Source: Erythrobacter sp. QSSC1-22B (GTDB lineage: Bacteria > Pseudomonadota > Alphaproteobacteria > Sphingomonadales > Sphingomonadaceae). Taken from it: a DNA stretch of 64,000 nt. Below the pieces are notes generated by a model. The model was not told the origin of the DNA, searched no databases, and worked only from the letters and a program-made list of their open reading frames with translations. This document shows, piece after piece, positions 8,293-16,144 of this stretch (within the stretch, counting starts at the first letter, position 1; each line of letters opens with the position of its first letter). The stretch spans positions 62,001 to 126,000 of the forward strand of contig NZ_LZRP01000006.1 of assembly GCF_001678665.1 (NCBI RefSeq), written 5' to 3'. A program made the position numbers and the translations under genes.

Positions 8293-10469
8293 CAGAAGCG
8301 GTAGCCGACCTCAAGGAAGACCGAGCGCGGCGCGCCGGGGAAATGCCCGGTCCGGTCGATGAAGCCCGATGCGGCGTAGGTCGCGTCGAACAGATTGTCG
8401 ACACGCAGCAGCGCCCGCACCGGACCCGTTTCGTAGATCAGCGAAGCGTCGAACACGATATAGTCGTTCACCGGCTGGTCGCTGATGCTGATCCGGTCGG
8501 AGACATAATCGCCGCCCAGCGCCACCGCCATACCCTGCGCCGGGAACTGGTAGCGGGTCCAGAAACCGAGCTGGTGTTCGGGTGCATTGGCAAAGCGCTC
8601 GCCGATCGCATTGGAAAAGCCGCCGCCGCCGTTGTCGCCGGTGATACGGGTGTCGTTGTAGCCATAGGCCAGCGTCAGCACCCAGTCAGGGGTGATGTCG
8701 GCGGCGATGTCGAGTTCGAAGCCCTTGCTGGTGATTTCGCCGAGTGAGACGAGATCGTCGACGCCGTCATTTCCGGTATCGCCGAGCGGATCGGTCTGAA
8801 GAATGTTGGTGCGGCGGATCTGGTAGGCGGAGAGTGAGGATTGCACCCGACCGTCCATGAGTGCGGTCTTGATTCCGCCCTCGATGATGTCGCCCGAGGT
8901 CGGAGCGAAAGGTCCGCCCGCTAGCGGGTTCTGCGATCCAGCGCTCTGCGGTTCGAAGCTGGTGGCATATTGGCCGAACAGCGAGATATCGTCGGTGACC
9001 CGGTACACGCTGCCGAGGCGATAGGTGATCTCCTCATCCTCGAACACCGTGCCATTTGAGTCATCGGTAAAGCTATCGAGCCGCACGCCGCCGGTCAGGA
9101 TCAGCCGTCCAATGGTGAGTTCGTCGAGTAGATAGACGCCAAAACGCTCGCTCAAGGTAAGCGTCTCGCGGAACGGGCCCTGATTGTAGGTTGCCGGGTC
9201 GGAAAGTCCGTATTGCGGGTCGAACAGGCTGAGCGGGTTGGGCAGGCCGACGGTGTCGGTGGTCCGCCCACGCAGCGAACGGCCCATGAAGGCGCTCTCG
9301 GCCTCGTAATAGTCGAGCCCCACCAGCACGCGGTTAGACAGCGCGCCGCCCAGATCCTCGGCCCAGACCGCATTGGTGCCGAAGGACCATGTTTCCTGCT
9401 GGCGCATCTGGTCGCGGAATTCGCGAATGGTGGAGTCGATCGTGCCGTCGCCATCGGAATCGAACAGCCCGCGCGGTTCGTGGTAGTTCTGCGTCTCGAC
9501 CGCGTGATTATAGCGCAGCGTAGCGTCGAAACTCACCCCTGGCAGCGGTTCGGACTCGATGCGCGCCTGCAGCACGTCGGAGCGCAGGTTGAGGAAATCG
9601 CCCGGCTCGTTGTGGTTCCAGCGGCGATCGGTGAGGAATTCGCCATTGTCGTCCACAGGCACCCCGCGCAGCCGGTTGGCGTCGAGCTCCTGATCGTAGC
9701 GGGTCGCCTGGAGGACCAGCTTCACCGGGCCCGGCTCCCAAGCCACCCCGCCATCGGCAATCATCGTGCGCGAGGCGGCGTTGAAGCGGAAGGTGCCGCG
9801 ATCCTCGTAGAACAGCCCTCCGCGCACTGCGACATCCCCGCCGAGCGGCGCGTTGACCTCGGCCGATCCGCCGAAGCGCTCCTCAGTCCCAGCGATCAGC
9901 TTGACCTGCCCTTCGAAGCCCCTCTGGTCCGGTTTCTTGGTGATGTAGTTGAACAGCCCTCCCGGCGCGCCGGGGCCGTAGAGCATGCCCGCCGGTCCCT
10001 TGAGGAACTCGACCCGCTCGACGTTGAACAATTGCGGGACCGAGAAACCGGCATAGGGATCGCCGCGCAACCCGTCGTAGAAGATCTCCTCCTGACGGAA
10101 GCCGCGCGCGGTGACCCCGGCATAGCTGAAGACGCTGACGCCCGAGATGTTGCGGTAGAGATCCTGCGCATCGCGCGCGCCCTGGTCCTCGATCAGCTGC
10201 TCGGTGATCGTGGTGATGACCTGGCTCGATTCGAGCGGCGCGGTGGCAAGCTTGCCGCTGGTGGTCTCTTCAACACGGTATAGCTTCTGGGCGCGCCCGG
10301 TGACGATGATGGTGCCGCTCTGTTCGGCCTCGGTCGTCACTCCAGCAGAAACGGTTGCATCAGGCGCCTCTCCTGCGGTCTGCCCGACTTCTTGGGCGAG
10401 CAGGGAGCTGGGCAGGAAGGCGCCGGTAAGCAGAACGATTTTTAAGCGAGAAAAGCGAGACACTGGCAC
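8292..10469 (-). CDS. TonB-dependent siderophore receptor
   Basis: Outer-membrane receptor of about 725 residues. A GTG start at 10469 is chosen because AGGGG (10475-10479) lies 5 bases before it and it opens a normal signal peptide (FSRLKIVLLTGAFLPSSLLAQ). The plug domain follows (SGTIIVTGRAQ, then VERVEFLKGPAGMLYGPGAPGG and NYITKKP), then a 22-strand barrel ending in a terminal Phe (FLEVGYRF). The sequence pattern fits ferric-siderophore receptors such as FhuE or FpvA types. Extension to an ATG at 10535 would run through two operator-like palindromes and is rejected. Substrate cannot be told from sequence. Confidence 0.93.
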   Translation of the reverse strand: MPVSRFSRLKIVLLTGAFLPSSLLAQEVGQTAGEAPDATVSAGVTTEAEQSGTIIVTGRAQKLYRVEETTSGKLATAPLESSQVITTITEQLIEDQGARDAQDLYRNISGVSVFSYAGVTARGFRQEEIFYDGLRGDPYAGFSVPQLFNVERVEFLKGPAGMLYGPGAPGGLFNYITKKPDQRGFEGQVKLIAGTEERFGGSAEVNAPLGGDVAVRGGLFYEDRGTFRFNAASRTMIADGGVAWEPGPVKLVLQATRYDQELDANRLRGVPVDDNGEFLTDRRWNHNEPGDFLNLRSDVLQARIESEPLPGVSFDATLRYNHAVETQNYHEPRGLFDSDGDGTIDSTIREFRDQMRQQETWSFGTNAVWAEDLGGALSNRVLVGLDYYEAESAFMGRSLRGRTTDTVGLPNPLSLFDPQYGLSDPATYNQGPFRETLTLSERFGVYLLDELTIGRLILTGGVRLDSFTDDSNGTVFEDEEITYRLGSVYRVTDDISLFGQYATSFEPQSAGSQNPLAGGPFAPTSGDIIEGGIKTALMDGRVQSSLSAYQIRRTNILQTDPLGDTGNDGVDDLVSLGEITSKGFELDIAADITPDWVLTLAYGYNDTRITGDNGGGGFSNAIGERFANAPEHQLGFWTRYQFPAQGMAVALGGDYVSDRISISDQPVNDYIVFDASLIYETGPVRALLRVDNLFDATYAASGFIDRTGHFPGAPRSVFLEVGYRF

Positions 10470-10474
10470 GAAAA

Positions 10475-10479
10475 CCCCT
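10475..10479 (-). promoter_or_regulatory. Ribosome binding site of the TonB receptor
   Basis: AGGGG on the minus strand, 5 bases from GTG 10469. It decides the start codon, since the upstream in-frame ATG at 10535 has no such site. Confidence 0.6.
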
Positions 10480-10481
10480 AT

Positions 10482-10536
10482 TTGCGAATCAATCGCAACG
10501 CTCGTAGGCGTGATGAAAATGCAAATCAATCGCAAC
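10482..10536 (-). promoter_or_regulatory. Two Fur-like operators before the iron receptor
   Basis: Box 1 (10482-10498) is TTGCGAATCAATCGCAA, a 6-5-6 perfect inverted repeat. Box 2 (10519-10535) is the same 17-mer with two changes. They are 37 bases apart and the first sits directly in front of the ribosome binding site of a siderophore receptor. A Fur-family repressor of iron uptake genes is the natural candidate; that assignment is inference from position and motif shape. Confidence 0.65.
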
Positions 10537-10760
10537 TGAGGTGTCCCGCTCAGTTTGTTCGTTAGGGCTGGGACTTGAACTTGGACCGTTGGCGAACGAG
10601 TTCACCCAAATTGGATCGGGTTCGGGAACTACGCTGCGACCAATCGGATGATCGATCTTGGGGTTCGAAGTTGCCTTCGAGACCCCCATGAACGGACGGC
10701 CGCTTTCGGGCCCGCAGTAGAAACGTCGGAATGTCCGAGAATAGGGCGCAACGCCGTCAT
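10537..10760. other. Boundary region between iron operon and mobile remnant
   Basis: About 220 bases with no gene. The left edge of the mobile-element remnant should lie here. A weakly tRNA-like string (around 10570-10600, minus strand) was examined and not accepted. No clear direct repeat or attachment site was found. Confidence 0.4.
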
Positions 10761-11312
10761 TCATCCTCGCACATCCCACCACTCCGGCCATTTGACCCTT
10801 TGTGGCGAGTGTGTGTTGCGCCATACCTCGCCCTGTTCCTCCTTGGACAGCTTACGAGAGCCCATTCGCTCCAGCGCTGCTTCTACGATCCAGGGGCTGA
10901 TCTCCCACCGAGCCCTTTTTTCGTCGGTCGGATATTTGAGCCGCGCGAGGTCGAGCGTATCGAGTATGGAATCGGCACCACTGCGGATTGGCTTTAGGAT
11001 GATGACCTTTAGCGGCTCATGATCTTCGCCTCTGGCTGCACGCGCGGCTTCAATCGCCTCAAGCGACGAGCGCGCTGCGGCGCTGTCACCGGCAAGCCCC
11101 TTTTGCGTCAATTGAAGCAGGAACGCCTCGGCGGCGGTCACGCGGCGCTCGCGTCCGTCCTCTCTAATCGTGACCATCTGCCCCAGAACGGCATCGTAGG
11201 GCATTTCGCGGTGACGGTTCTTCGGCCTGCCCTTCGGGTTGCCAGATTTGCCCTTGGCGAACCGGGTGGAGGATGGCGGCTGGCCGTAGCCGATCGGCTC
11301 TGCATCGTTCAT
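10761..11312 (-). CDS. DUF5681 domain protein (copy 1)
   Basis: 183 residues. Residues 15-35 hold the DUF5681 signature (TRFAKGKSGNPKGRPKN), a short basic motif found in proteins of phages and integrative elements. After it come a TIREDGRERRVTAAEAFLLQL segment and a poorly conserved C-terminus rich in charged and Trp residues. Function unknown; DNA binding is only a guess from the basic motif. Its ATG overlaps the stop of the upstream DUF5681 gene by four bases (ATGA), and both share the same domain order, so they appear to be a tandem duplication. Confidence 0.8.
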   Translation of the reverse strand: MNDAEPIGYGQPPSSTRFAKGKSGNPKGRPKNRHREMPYDAVLGQMVTIREDGRERRVTAAEAFLLQLTQKGLAGDSAAARSSLEAIEAARAARGEDHEPLKVIILKPIRSGADSILDTLDLARLKYPTDEKRARWEISPWIVEAALERMGSRKLSKEEQGEVWRNTHSPQRVKWPEWWDVRG

Positions 11313-11830
11313 GCGATCCGCCCGCGTGGCCAGCGCAGCTTGTCGGAATCGAAGGTGAAGAACTTGATGTCCTTGACATCCTTCCCGGCGAACTTGCGGC
11401 GTCCGGGACGGCTGAGCGCTGCCTGTGTCGCCCAGGTGTGAACCTTGATGCGGCTCGTGAACTCCGGGTCAACATCGGCGATCTCCAAGAGCCGCAGAGC
11501 CTCGTTCGCATTGTCCGAAGAGTGGTGGCAGCTGAGCTGGATATTTTTGGCAGGTGGCCTTGTCTTTTTCGCCAGCGCCGCCTCTCGCTTCTCGATCATC
11601 TTGAGAACCTTGCGCACTGCCATCTTGCTACCCTTGAGCGCGGCCTGGTAGGTCTGCATCTGCAGGGCCTCGTCGACCGTGAGCTCGCGCTCCTTTCCGC
11701 CCTGCGTCAACGTCAACGTCTTGTCGAAGATGATGTCGAACGCAGAGACATGCGGCCGCCGCTTCGCCGGGCGGCCATTGGGATTGCCGGATACGCCCTT
11801 CTCGAACCGGGTGTCGCGGCCCTTGCTCAT
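11309..11830 (-). CDS. DUF5681 domain protein (copy 2)
   Basis: 173 residues, starting with the DUF5681 signature (TRFEKGVSGNPNGRPAK). It parallels copy 1 segment by segment: QGGKERELTVDEALQMQTYQ matches EDGRERRVTAAEAFLLQLTQ, and SKMAVRKVLKMIE matches SAAARSSLEAIE. Its start overlaps the stop of the DNA methyltransferase remnant by four bases, so methyltransferase, copy 2 and copy 1 formed one translationally coupled unit. Function unknown. Confidence 0.8.
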   Translation of the reverse strand: MSKGRDTRFEKGVSGNPNGRPAKRRPHVSAFDIIFDKTLTLTQGGKERELTVDEALQMQTYQAALKGSKMAVRKVLKMIEKREAALAKKTRPPAKNIQLSCHHSSDNANEALRLLEIADVDPEFTSRIKVHTWATQAALSRPGRRKFAGKDVKDIKFFTFDSDKLRWPRGRIA

Positions 11831-12620
11831 GCGGCTGTTTCGCTGGCGGCGCGGTGCACCAGCTCAGGTGTCTTTCCGGTGAGATCCGACCAGCGGGTCA
11901 TCGCCACCTCGACATGGGCGGGGTCGATGTCCAGCCCGCGGAATGCTCGGCCGACCCGCTCCGCGGCAATGAGGCTGGTGCCGGACCCAAGGAAGATGTC
12001 GAGCACGAGCTCACCCTGTCGTGACACGTCGCATATAGCATCGGCGACCATCGCCACCGGTTTTACCGTGGGATGGAGCGCCAGGTCCTCCCGACGGCTG
12101 CCACGGAGCGAGTTTACCGAGGCGTAGTCCCACACGTTCGTGCGGTTGCGGCCATGCTTGCCCAGCTCGACATTATTGGTGTGGGCGGCATCGCCCACGC
12201 GGTATACGAACACCATCTCGTGCTTGGAGCGATAGAGTGATCCCATGCCGGCATTGCTCTTGTTCCAAACGCAGATGTTGAGCAGATCACCGTAAAGTTT
12301 GTCTGCCGCCGCACTGACGTCATCTATGTGGCGCCAGTCCATGCACACGAAGTGCACCGCGTCGTTCCGGGATACCGAGGCACAAGCGCCGAGAGTGTCG
12401 CCTAAAAACTTGCGGAACTCGCTCTCGTCCATCTCACCCGACGCCATGGCGAACTCACGGTGCCGCCCCTTGGCGTTGACGTGGCCATTGACCTTCACGT
12501 TGTAGGGCGGATCAAGGAAGGCGCAGTCGACCTTCGCGCCCTCGCCGACAATGGCTTCAAGAAACGACTGGTCGCGACCGTCGCCGCAGCCGATCCGGTG
12601 CTCGCCCTCGGCTGGCTCAG
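11827..12620 (-). pseudogene. DNA methyltransferase, 5'-truncated
   Basis: C-terminal two thirds of an N4/N6 DNA methyltransferase. The reading frame contains an EHRIGCGDGRD lead-in, the catalytic DPPYN motif, HPTVKPVAM, and the SAM-binding FLGSGTSLIAAERVG near the end, i.e. the motif order of beta-class enzymes. The frame is open back to a TAG at 12655-12657 but has no start codon before DPPYN; the first possible start (GTG) lies right after it and would remove catalysis. The 5' end abuts, head to head, a likewise headless ATPase at about 12.61 kb. This indicates loss of the intervening DNA. The family often carries a ParB-like N-domain, absent here. Confidence 0.8.
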
Positions 12621-13292
12621 GAAACCGGCTGCGCGGTTGTGCTGGTGCATCACACTAAAAAGCTGGGTGACCGGGAAGCGACTGCAGAGGACGGGCGCGG
12701 CGCTGTCGCCCTGCGCGATGCCGCGCGGATCGTGCTGCCTCTAAACGGCATGAGCAAGGCTGAGGCTGAGGAACTAGGCATTTCCGACCCTCAGGTGCGG
12801 CGCTCGCTAGTGCGCATCGATACCGGCAAGGCCAATCGCGCGCCGCCCGACGCTGCCACCTGGATCAAGCTGGAAGGCCAGAGTCTCGAAAATGGCGAAG
12901 GGCTGGAGCCGTCCGATTTTGTCGGTGTGGCCACGCTCTGGGAAAAGCCGGACGTATTCCACGGACTGACAAATTGGCACCTCTACATGGTGCAGCAAGG
13001 GCTTGCGGCTGGAGACTGGCGTGAAAGCGTACAGGCCAAAGACTGGGTGGGCCACCTTGTCGCCAGCGTGGCGGGTCTATCCATTGAAACCGACAAGGGG
13101 CGCATCAAGGCGATCATCCGCACGTGGAAGCGCAACGGTGCGCTGTCGGTCGAGCATCGAGCGGTCAATGGCCGGGACGTTCCTTTCGTGATCGTCGGGA
13201 CGTCAGTTGACGCCAGCGAAGTTAGCACCCTCCCGCACCTCCAAACGTGTGGTGCGGGAGGTGCGGAAAGTGCGGGCAGCGAACCGCTGTGA
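12612..13292 (+). pseudogene. RepA/RecA-like AAA ATPase, 5'-truncated
   Basis: C-terminal part of an AAA family ATPase of the RepA or RecA-like kind. The frame begins LAQETGCAVVLVHHTKK, the strand-and-helix region after the Walker B site of these proteins, then GRGAVALRDAARIVLPL. The Walker A and B motifs and everything before them are missing; to the left the frame turns into an Arg-rich shadow of the methyltransferase. The last part (residues about 150-215) may be a DNA-binding tail (IKAIIRTWKRNGALSVEH). Probably non-functional. It suggests the element once coded a replication or transfer ATPase. Confidence 0.75.
13229..13261. repeat. 11-bp perfect inverted repeat
   Basis: CCTCCCGCACC (13229-13239) pairs with GGTGCGGGAGG (13251-13261) across an 11-base loop, inside the last codons of the ATPase remnant. 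Together with the next hairpin it forms a dense cluster of GTGCGG motifs. Confidence 0.7.
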
Positions 13293-13300
13293 AACCCGTC

Positions 13301-13348
13301 CGCACCACCCACACCCCTCTTTAGAGGGTGTGGTGGTGGTGTGGTGCG
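13301..13348. repeat. Long inverted repeat after the ATPase remnant
   Basis: Arms CGCACCAC...ACACCCCTC and GAGGGTGTGG...GTGGTGCG fold into a long stem with small bulges around a TTTA loop. It begins nine bases after the ATPase stop. It has no T-tract, so a simple terminator is less likely than an operator, recombination or replication site. Confidence 0.6.
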
Positions 13349-13387
13349 GTTGAGGGCTTGTGAGGATCAAAAGAAGGTGCGGACGAA

Positions 13388-14266
13388 ATGACTGAAACTA
13401 CCAAGGCGAAGCGCAAACAACCGGCGCGCAAGGGCAAGGCTGGCGACCAGCCGCAACAGCGGACGGTGACAATCCCGTTTCCAGATACGGACGACGAGGA
13501 CGCGGCCAATAGCATTTTGGCGAGTGAGGTTCCCGGCTGGGATAATCTCGACAAGGATGATCGAGCGGAAATGTCGCGCCTAGTCCGCGATTTTCGCAAG
13601 CGCAGTTCACCGGCCAAGGTCAAGTTAAGCCATAAGTCCGATGGCAGCTGGAGCATCGAACCGGCTGGCAAAAGCGAAATGCTGGCGCTGCTCAAGCTGC
13701 ACGAAACCTTTTCGGCCAATTCGATCGATCCGGTGAATGCGCGGGCAAATGAACTGCTGAAATATCTCGGCTCAGTCGGGGCCGATAATGAGAGCCGGTA
13801 TAATGCCGCGCTGTCCTTCATCGAAAGCATGAAGCCGCAGGATCAGTCCGAGGCGCTGCTGCTGGTGCAGATGTATGTCACCCATGATGCCGCAATTCGC
13901 GCGCTGAGCCAGATCGGATCGGCGGAATGGGCACCGCAGGTCCAGACATTCGGAAACCTCGCCACGAAACTGCTGCGCACCTCTCAGGGGCAAATGGAAA
14001 CGCTGTCGCGAATGCGCCGGGGCGGGGAACAGGTCGTGAAGCATGTCCACGTCGATAACCGGGGCGGGCAGGCCGTCATTGCCGAGAACGTCAATCAGGG
14101 GGGAGGAACACCGAAAAATGAGCATCAATCCCATGGAGCCGGAAATTCTGGCAGCGGCCCCTCGCTGCTTAGCGAAGACCCGCAGAGGAACGGCGTGCCA
14201 ATCGCCAGCCGTGAAAGGGCGGAAGCGGTGCAGAATGCACGGCGGGACAAATCCCGGCGCGCCTAA
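13388..14266 (+). CDS. Hypothetical protein of the mobile remnant
   Basis: 292 residues, no recognised enzymatic domain. The N-terminus is basic (TKAKRKQPARKGKAG), followed by an acidic stretch (PFPDTDDEDAANSILASEVPGW), a helical middle (residues about 110-200, LALLKLHETFSANSIDPVN to ATKLLRTSQGQMETLSRM), then the characteristic GGEQVVKHVHVDNRGGQAVI tail and a low-complexity end. Proteins with such a tail usually sit just before a small HGG-motif gene, as here (frames overlap by about 150 bases). Ribosome site not obvious. Function unknown; context suggests an integrative element or prophage cargo. Confidence 0.7.
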   Translation: MTETTKAKRKQPARKGKAGDQPQQRTVTIPFPDTDDEDAANSILASEVPGWDNLDKDDRAEMSRLVRDFRKRSSPAKVKLSHKSDGSWSIEPAGKSEMLALLKLHETFSANSIDPVNARANELLKYLGSVGADNESRYNAALSFIESMKPQDQSEALLLVQMYVTHDAAIRALSQIGSAEWAPQVQTFGNLATKLLRTSQGQMETLSRMRRGGEQVVKHVHVDNRGGQAVIAENVNQGGGTPKNEHQSHGAGNSGSGPSLLSEDPQRNGVPIASRERAEAVQNARRDKSRRA

Positions 14267-14372
14267 AGGCAATCAGAATGCGCGCAAGCATGGCGGCTAC
14301 TCCGCCAAGACGCTGGAGGCGGTGCGATACATGAAGGCCATTGCGCGGCTGGTGCGGGATGATTTGGCCTAA
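14118..14372 (+). CDS. Small HGG-motif protein
   Basis: 84 residues starting at ATG 14118, behind GGGGAGGA about 11 bases upstream; the ribosome site decides this start over an upstream one. It contains three cysteines (PRCLAKTRRGTACQSPAV, then CRMHGG) and the signature CRMHGGTNPGAPKGNQNA followed by KHGGYSAKTLEAVRYMK. The Cys-X-His pattern looks like a small zinc-binding fold. Such proteins are common in phage and integrative-element DNA of alphaproteobacteria, but no function is known to me. It overlaps the 3' end of the preceding gene in another frame. Confidence 0.75.
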   Translation: MSINPMEPEILAAAPRCLAKTRRGTACQSPAVKGRKRCRMHGGTNPGAPKGNQNARKHGGYSAKTLEAVRYMKAIARLVRDDLA

Positions 14373-14463
14373 AACCGGTCAGGCTGCTATCGCCCGATCT
14401 TCACCAAAAGCCGCCAGTCGCGTTACGACCCAGTAGCGGACAAGCAGCAGATCCGCGGATAGC

Positions 14464-14826
14464 TCAACCTGCTCGGCGGAGGGGCTCTTGCTCATTCAGC
14501 CCAATCGCGCGGCCGTCTGGCACTTCCAGACCTCGCAAGCGGCTCAAGTGCGTGTCGAGTTCCCTTGGCAGCAACCGCCTGTCCAGACGGATCCCCGCGA
14601 TACCCAAGCTAATCCAACGAATCCGGCCGCGCAGCTTCATGTCATCGCATTCGACGATGATTTGGTCATCGGGCGAAAAGTCGCAACTACCGAGTCCACT
14701 TATGCGGCACCCCTCGCTGGATAGCTCGATTATCAAGCCTATAGCCTGACTTCCGTCCAGTAGCCTCTTCAGACAAATTGATTGTCGAACAGCGAAGCGC
14801 TTATGTCCGCGCATTGTCATTATCAT
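14464..14826 (-). CDS. PilZ domain protein
   Basis: About 120 residues forming a single PilZ domain, a c-di-GMP receptor. The RxxxR-like part is near RGHKRFAVRQ and the (D/N)xSxxG-like part is ELSSEGCRISG. The second motif has Glu-Leu-Ser-Ser-Glu-Gly rather than Asp-x-Ser, so binding strength is uncertain. Start 14826 is chosen because GAGGGA lies 10 bases upstream; a longer frame to 14994 would run through a dispersed repeat. Stand-alone gene between the mobile remnant and the glutaminyl cyclase. Confidence 0.78.
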   Translation of the reverse strand: MIMTMRGHKRFAVRQSICLKRLLDGSQAIGLIIELSSEGCRISGLGSCDFSPDDQIIVECDDMKLRGRIRWISLGIAGIRLDRRLLPRELDTHLSRLRGLEVPDGRAIGLNEQEPLRRAG

Positions 14827-15137
14827 CGTCCGCCGTTCCCTCGCAGCACTCTCGAACAAGGATCGGTTGATTTGGTTTAAGAGTGGTTTATTTGCCGAAG
14901 TCAGATAAAATGAAGCCTGCTCTGTAGGCAGTGTGGACCAGCGGCGAGTGTTGTCGCTCTGTCTGTAGATCAGCTGGTGGTGTCCGCTTTCCACCCAATA
15001 TCGGACATTCGCGCCACGACGGTCGTTGACCGAAAGCGGACTGGCAGCTCGCTGTAATCCTGTGCCAAAACCTGCCTGTCAGCAAACGACCCAACAGCTG
15101 CCGTTACTCGCTTCGCTCGATTGCATTCGAAACGAAC
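14827..15137. other. Intergenic region with repeat copy B
   Basis: About 310 bases between divergent PilZ and glutaminyl cyclase genes. It contains the second copy of the 60-bp element (14982-15041). No further gene is visible; promoters of both flanking genes should lie here. Confidence 0.5.
14982..15041 (-). repeat. 60-bp element with 8-bp terminal inverted repeats, copy B
   Basis: Ends GTCCGCTT (14982-14989) and AAGCGGAC (15034-15041), exactly 60 bp, in opposite orientation to copy A at 1264-1323. The segment next to 14982 (read on the minus strand as TCCGATATTGGGTGG then AAAGCGGAC) matches copy A at 22 of 24 bases. Confidence 0.65.
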
Positions 15138-15971
15138 ATGTATAAAAAACTAAGGGTGATCCTTCGCGGCTTCATCGTTCTTGTAGCGCTCCTTTCTGCT
15201 CCGATCGGCTCAATCGACCGGGCATGGCAGCCGCCGTCGGCCGCGGACAAACCGGAACTCGCGCCGACAATCTACGACGTCAAAGTCGTCGCTCGCTATC
15301 CTCACGACGTTAGTGCATTTACCCAAGGTCTCCTGTGGCACGATGGGGCCCTCTTCGAAAGCACCGGGAGAGTGGGGGCATCAAGCATCCGAAAGGTCGA
15401 TTTGGTCACAGGCCAGATCGTCGCATCCCAGAAAATTCCCCTAGGTCAATTCGGCGAAGGCTTAGCGCTGTGGAATGACGAACTCATCAGCCTGACCTGG
15501 TTGGATGGGGCAATCCATCGTTGGAGCCTGAAGGACTTAAGGCGATTACGCAGCGATGAAGGATACCCTTATGAGGGGTGGGGCCTGACACATTTCGAAG
15601 ATGCTCTCGTTGCCTCCGACGGAAGTGACAAGCTGCGCTTCCTCGATCCACAAGATTACAGCATCAAGCGGACTGTTTCCGCCACCCTCAACGGCCGTCC
15701 GGTTTCGCGACTCAACGAGCTTGAACTCGTTGATGGCCTGATTTTTGCCAACCTTTGGATGAGCGACTTCATTGTTGGGATCGAGCCGCAAACAGGTGTC
15801 GTGCGGAAGGTAATCGACCTCCGGCAACTTGAAGGCGCGCGTTCGGGTGATCGCGATGCTGTCTTGAACGGTATCGCTTGGGACGCGGAAGGCCGACGTC
15901 TCTTTGTTACGGGAAAGCTGTGGCCATGGCTGTATCAAGTCAGGCTGGTGGAGCGCTCCGCAGGACAATGA
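15138..15971 (+). CDS. Glutaminyl-peptide cyclotransferase, secreted
   Basis: 277-residue beta-propeller enzyme of the plant/bacterial type glutaminyl cyclase family, which converts N-terminal Gln to pyroglutamate. Residues 1-25 form a signal anchor (LRVILRGFIVLVALLSAP). Family motifs: SAFTQGLLWHDGALFESTG near residue 58, EGWGLTHFEDALVASDG near 137, RLNELELVDGLIFANLW near 180 and LNGIAWDAEGRRLFVTGK near 245. Likely periplasmic. It stands alone, convergent with uvrC, and its codons are less GC-rich at third positions than those of the genes after 16 kb. Confidence 0.9.
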   Translation: MYKKLRVILRGFIVLVALLSAPIGSIDRAWQPPSAADKPELAPTIYDVKVVARYPHDVSAFTQGLLWHDGALFESTGRVGASSIRKVDLVTGQIVASQKIPLGQFGEGLALWNDELISLTWLDGAIHRWSLKDLRRLRSDEGYPYEGWGLTHFEDALVASDGSDKLRFLDPQDYSIKRTVSATLNGRPVSRLNELELVDGLIFANLWMSDFIVGIEPQTGVVRKVIDLRQLEGARSGDRDAVLNGIAWDAEGRRLFVTGKLWPWLYQVRLVERSAGQ

Positions 15972-16144
15972 CCGCCATTCGGGTTCCCACCCCATAAGCT
16001 GACATTCTCGCCTGATCGGGTTTCTCCCCAAAGCAGACAGTCAGCCAGCCACCCAGTCTGGAAATTACCCAATCGCTGTGAGTGTGGTCAGACCATCGCC
16101 CCCGGCGCGCGCCTCCCCGAAAGGGACGAGCTCTTACCCCCCCC

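Noticed and set aside
10565-10660. tRNA-like string on the minus strand near the left edge of the mobile remnant
   Set aside because: It has a TTCAAGT-like loop but the T-stem does not pair and no anticodon arm forms.
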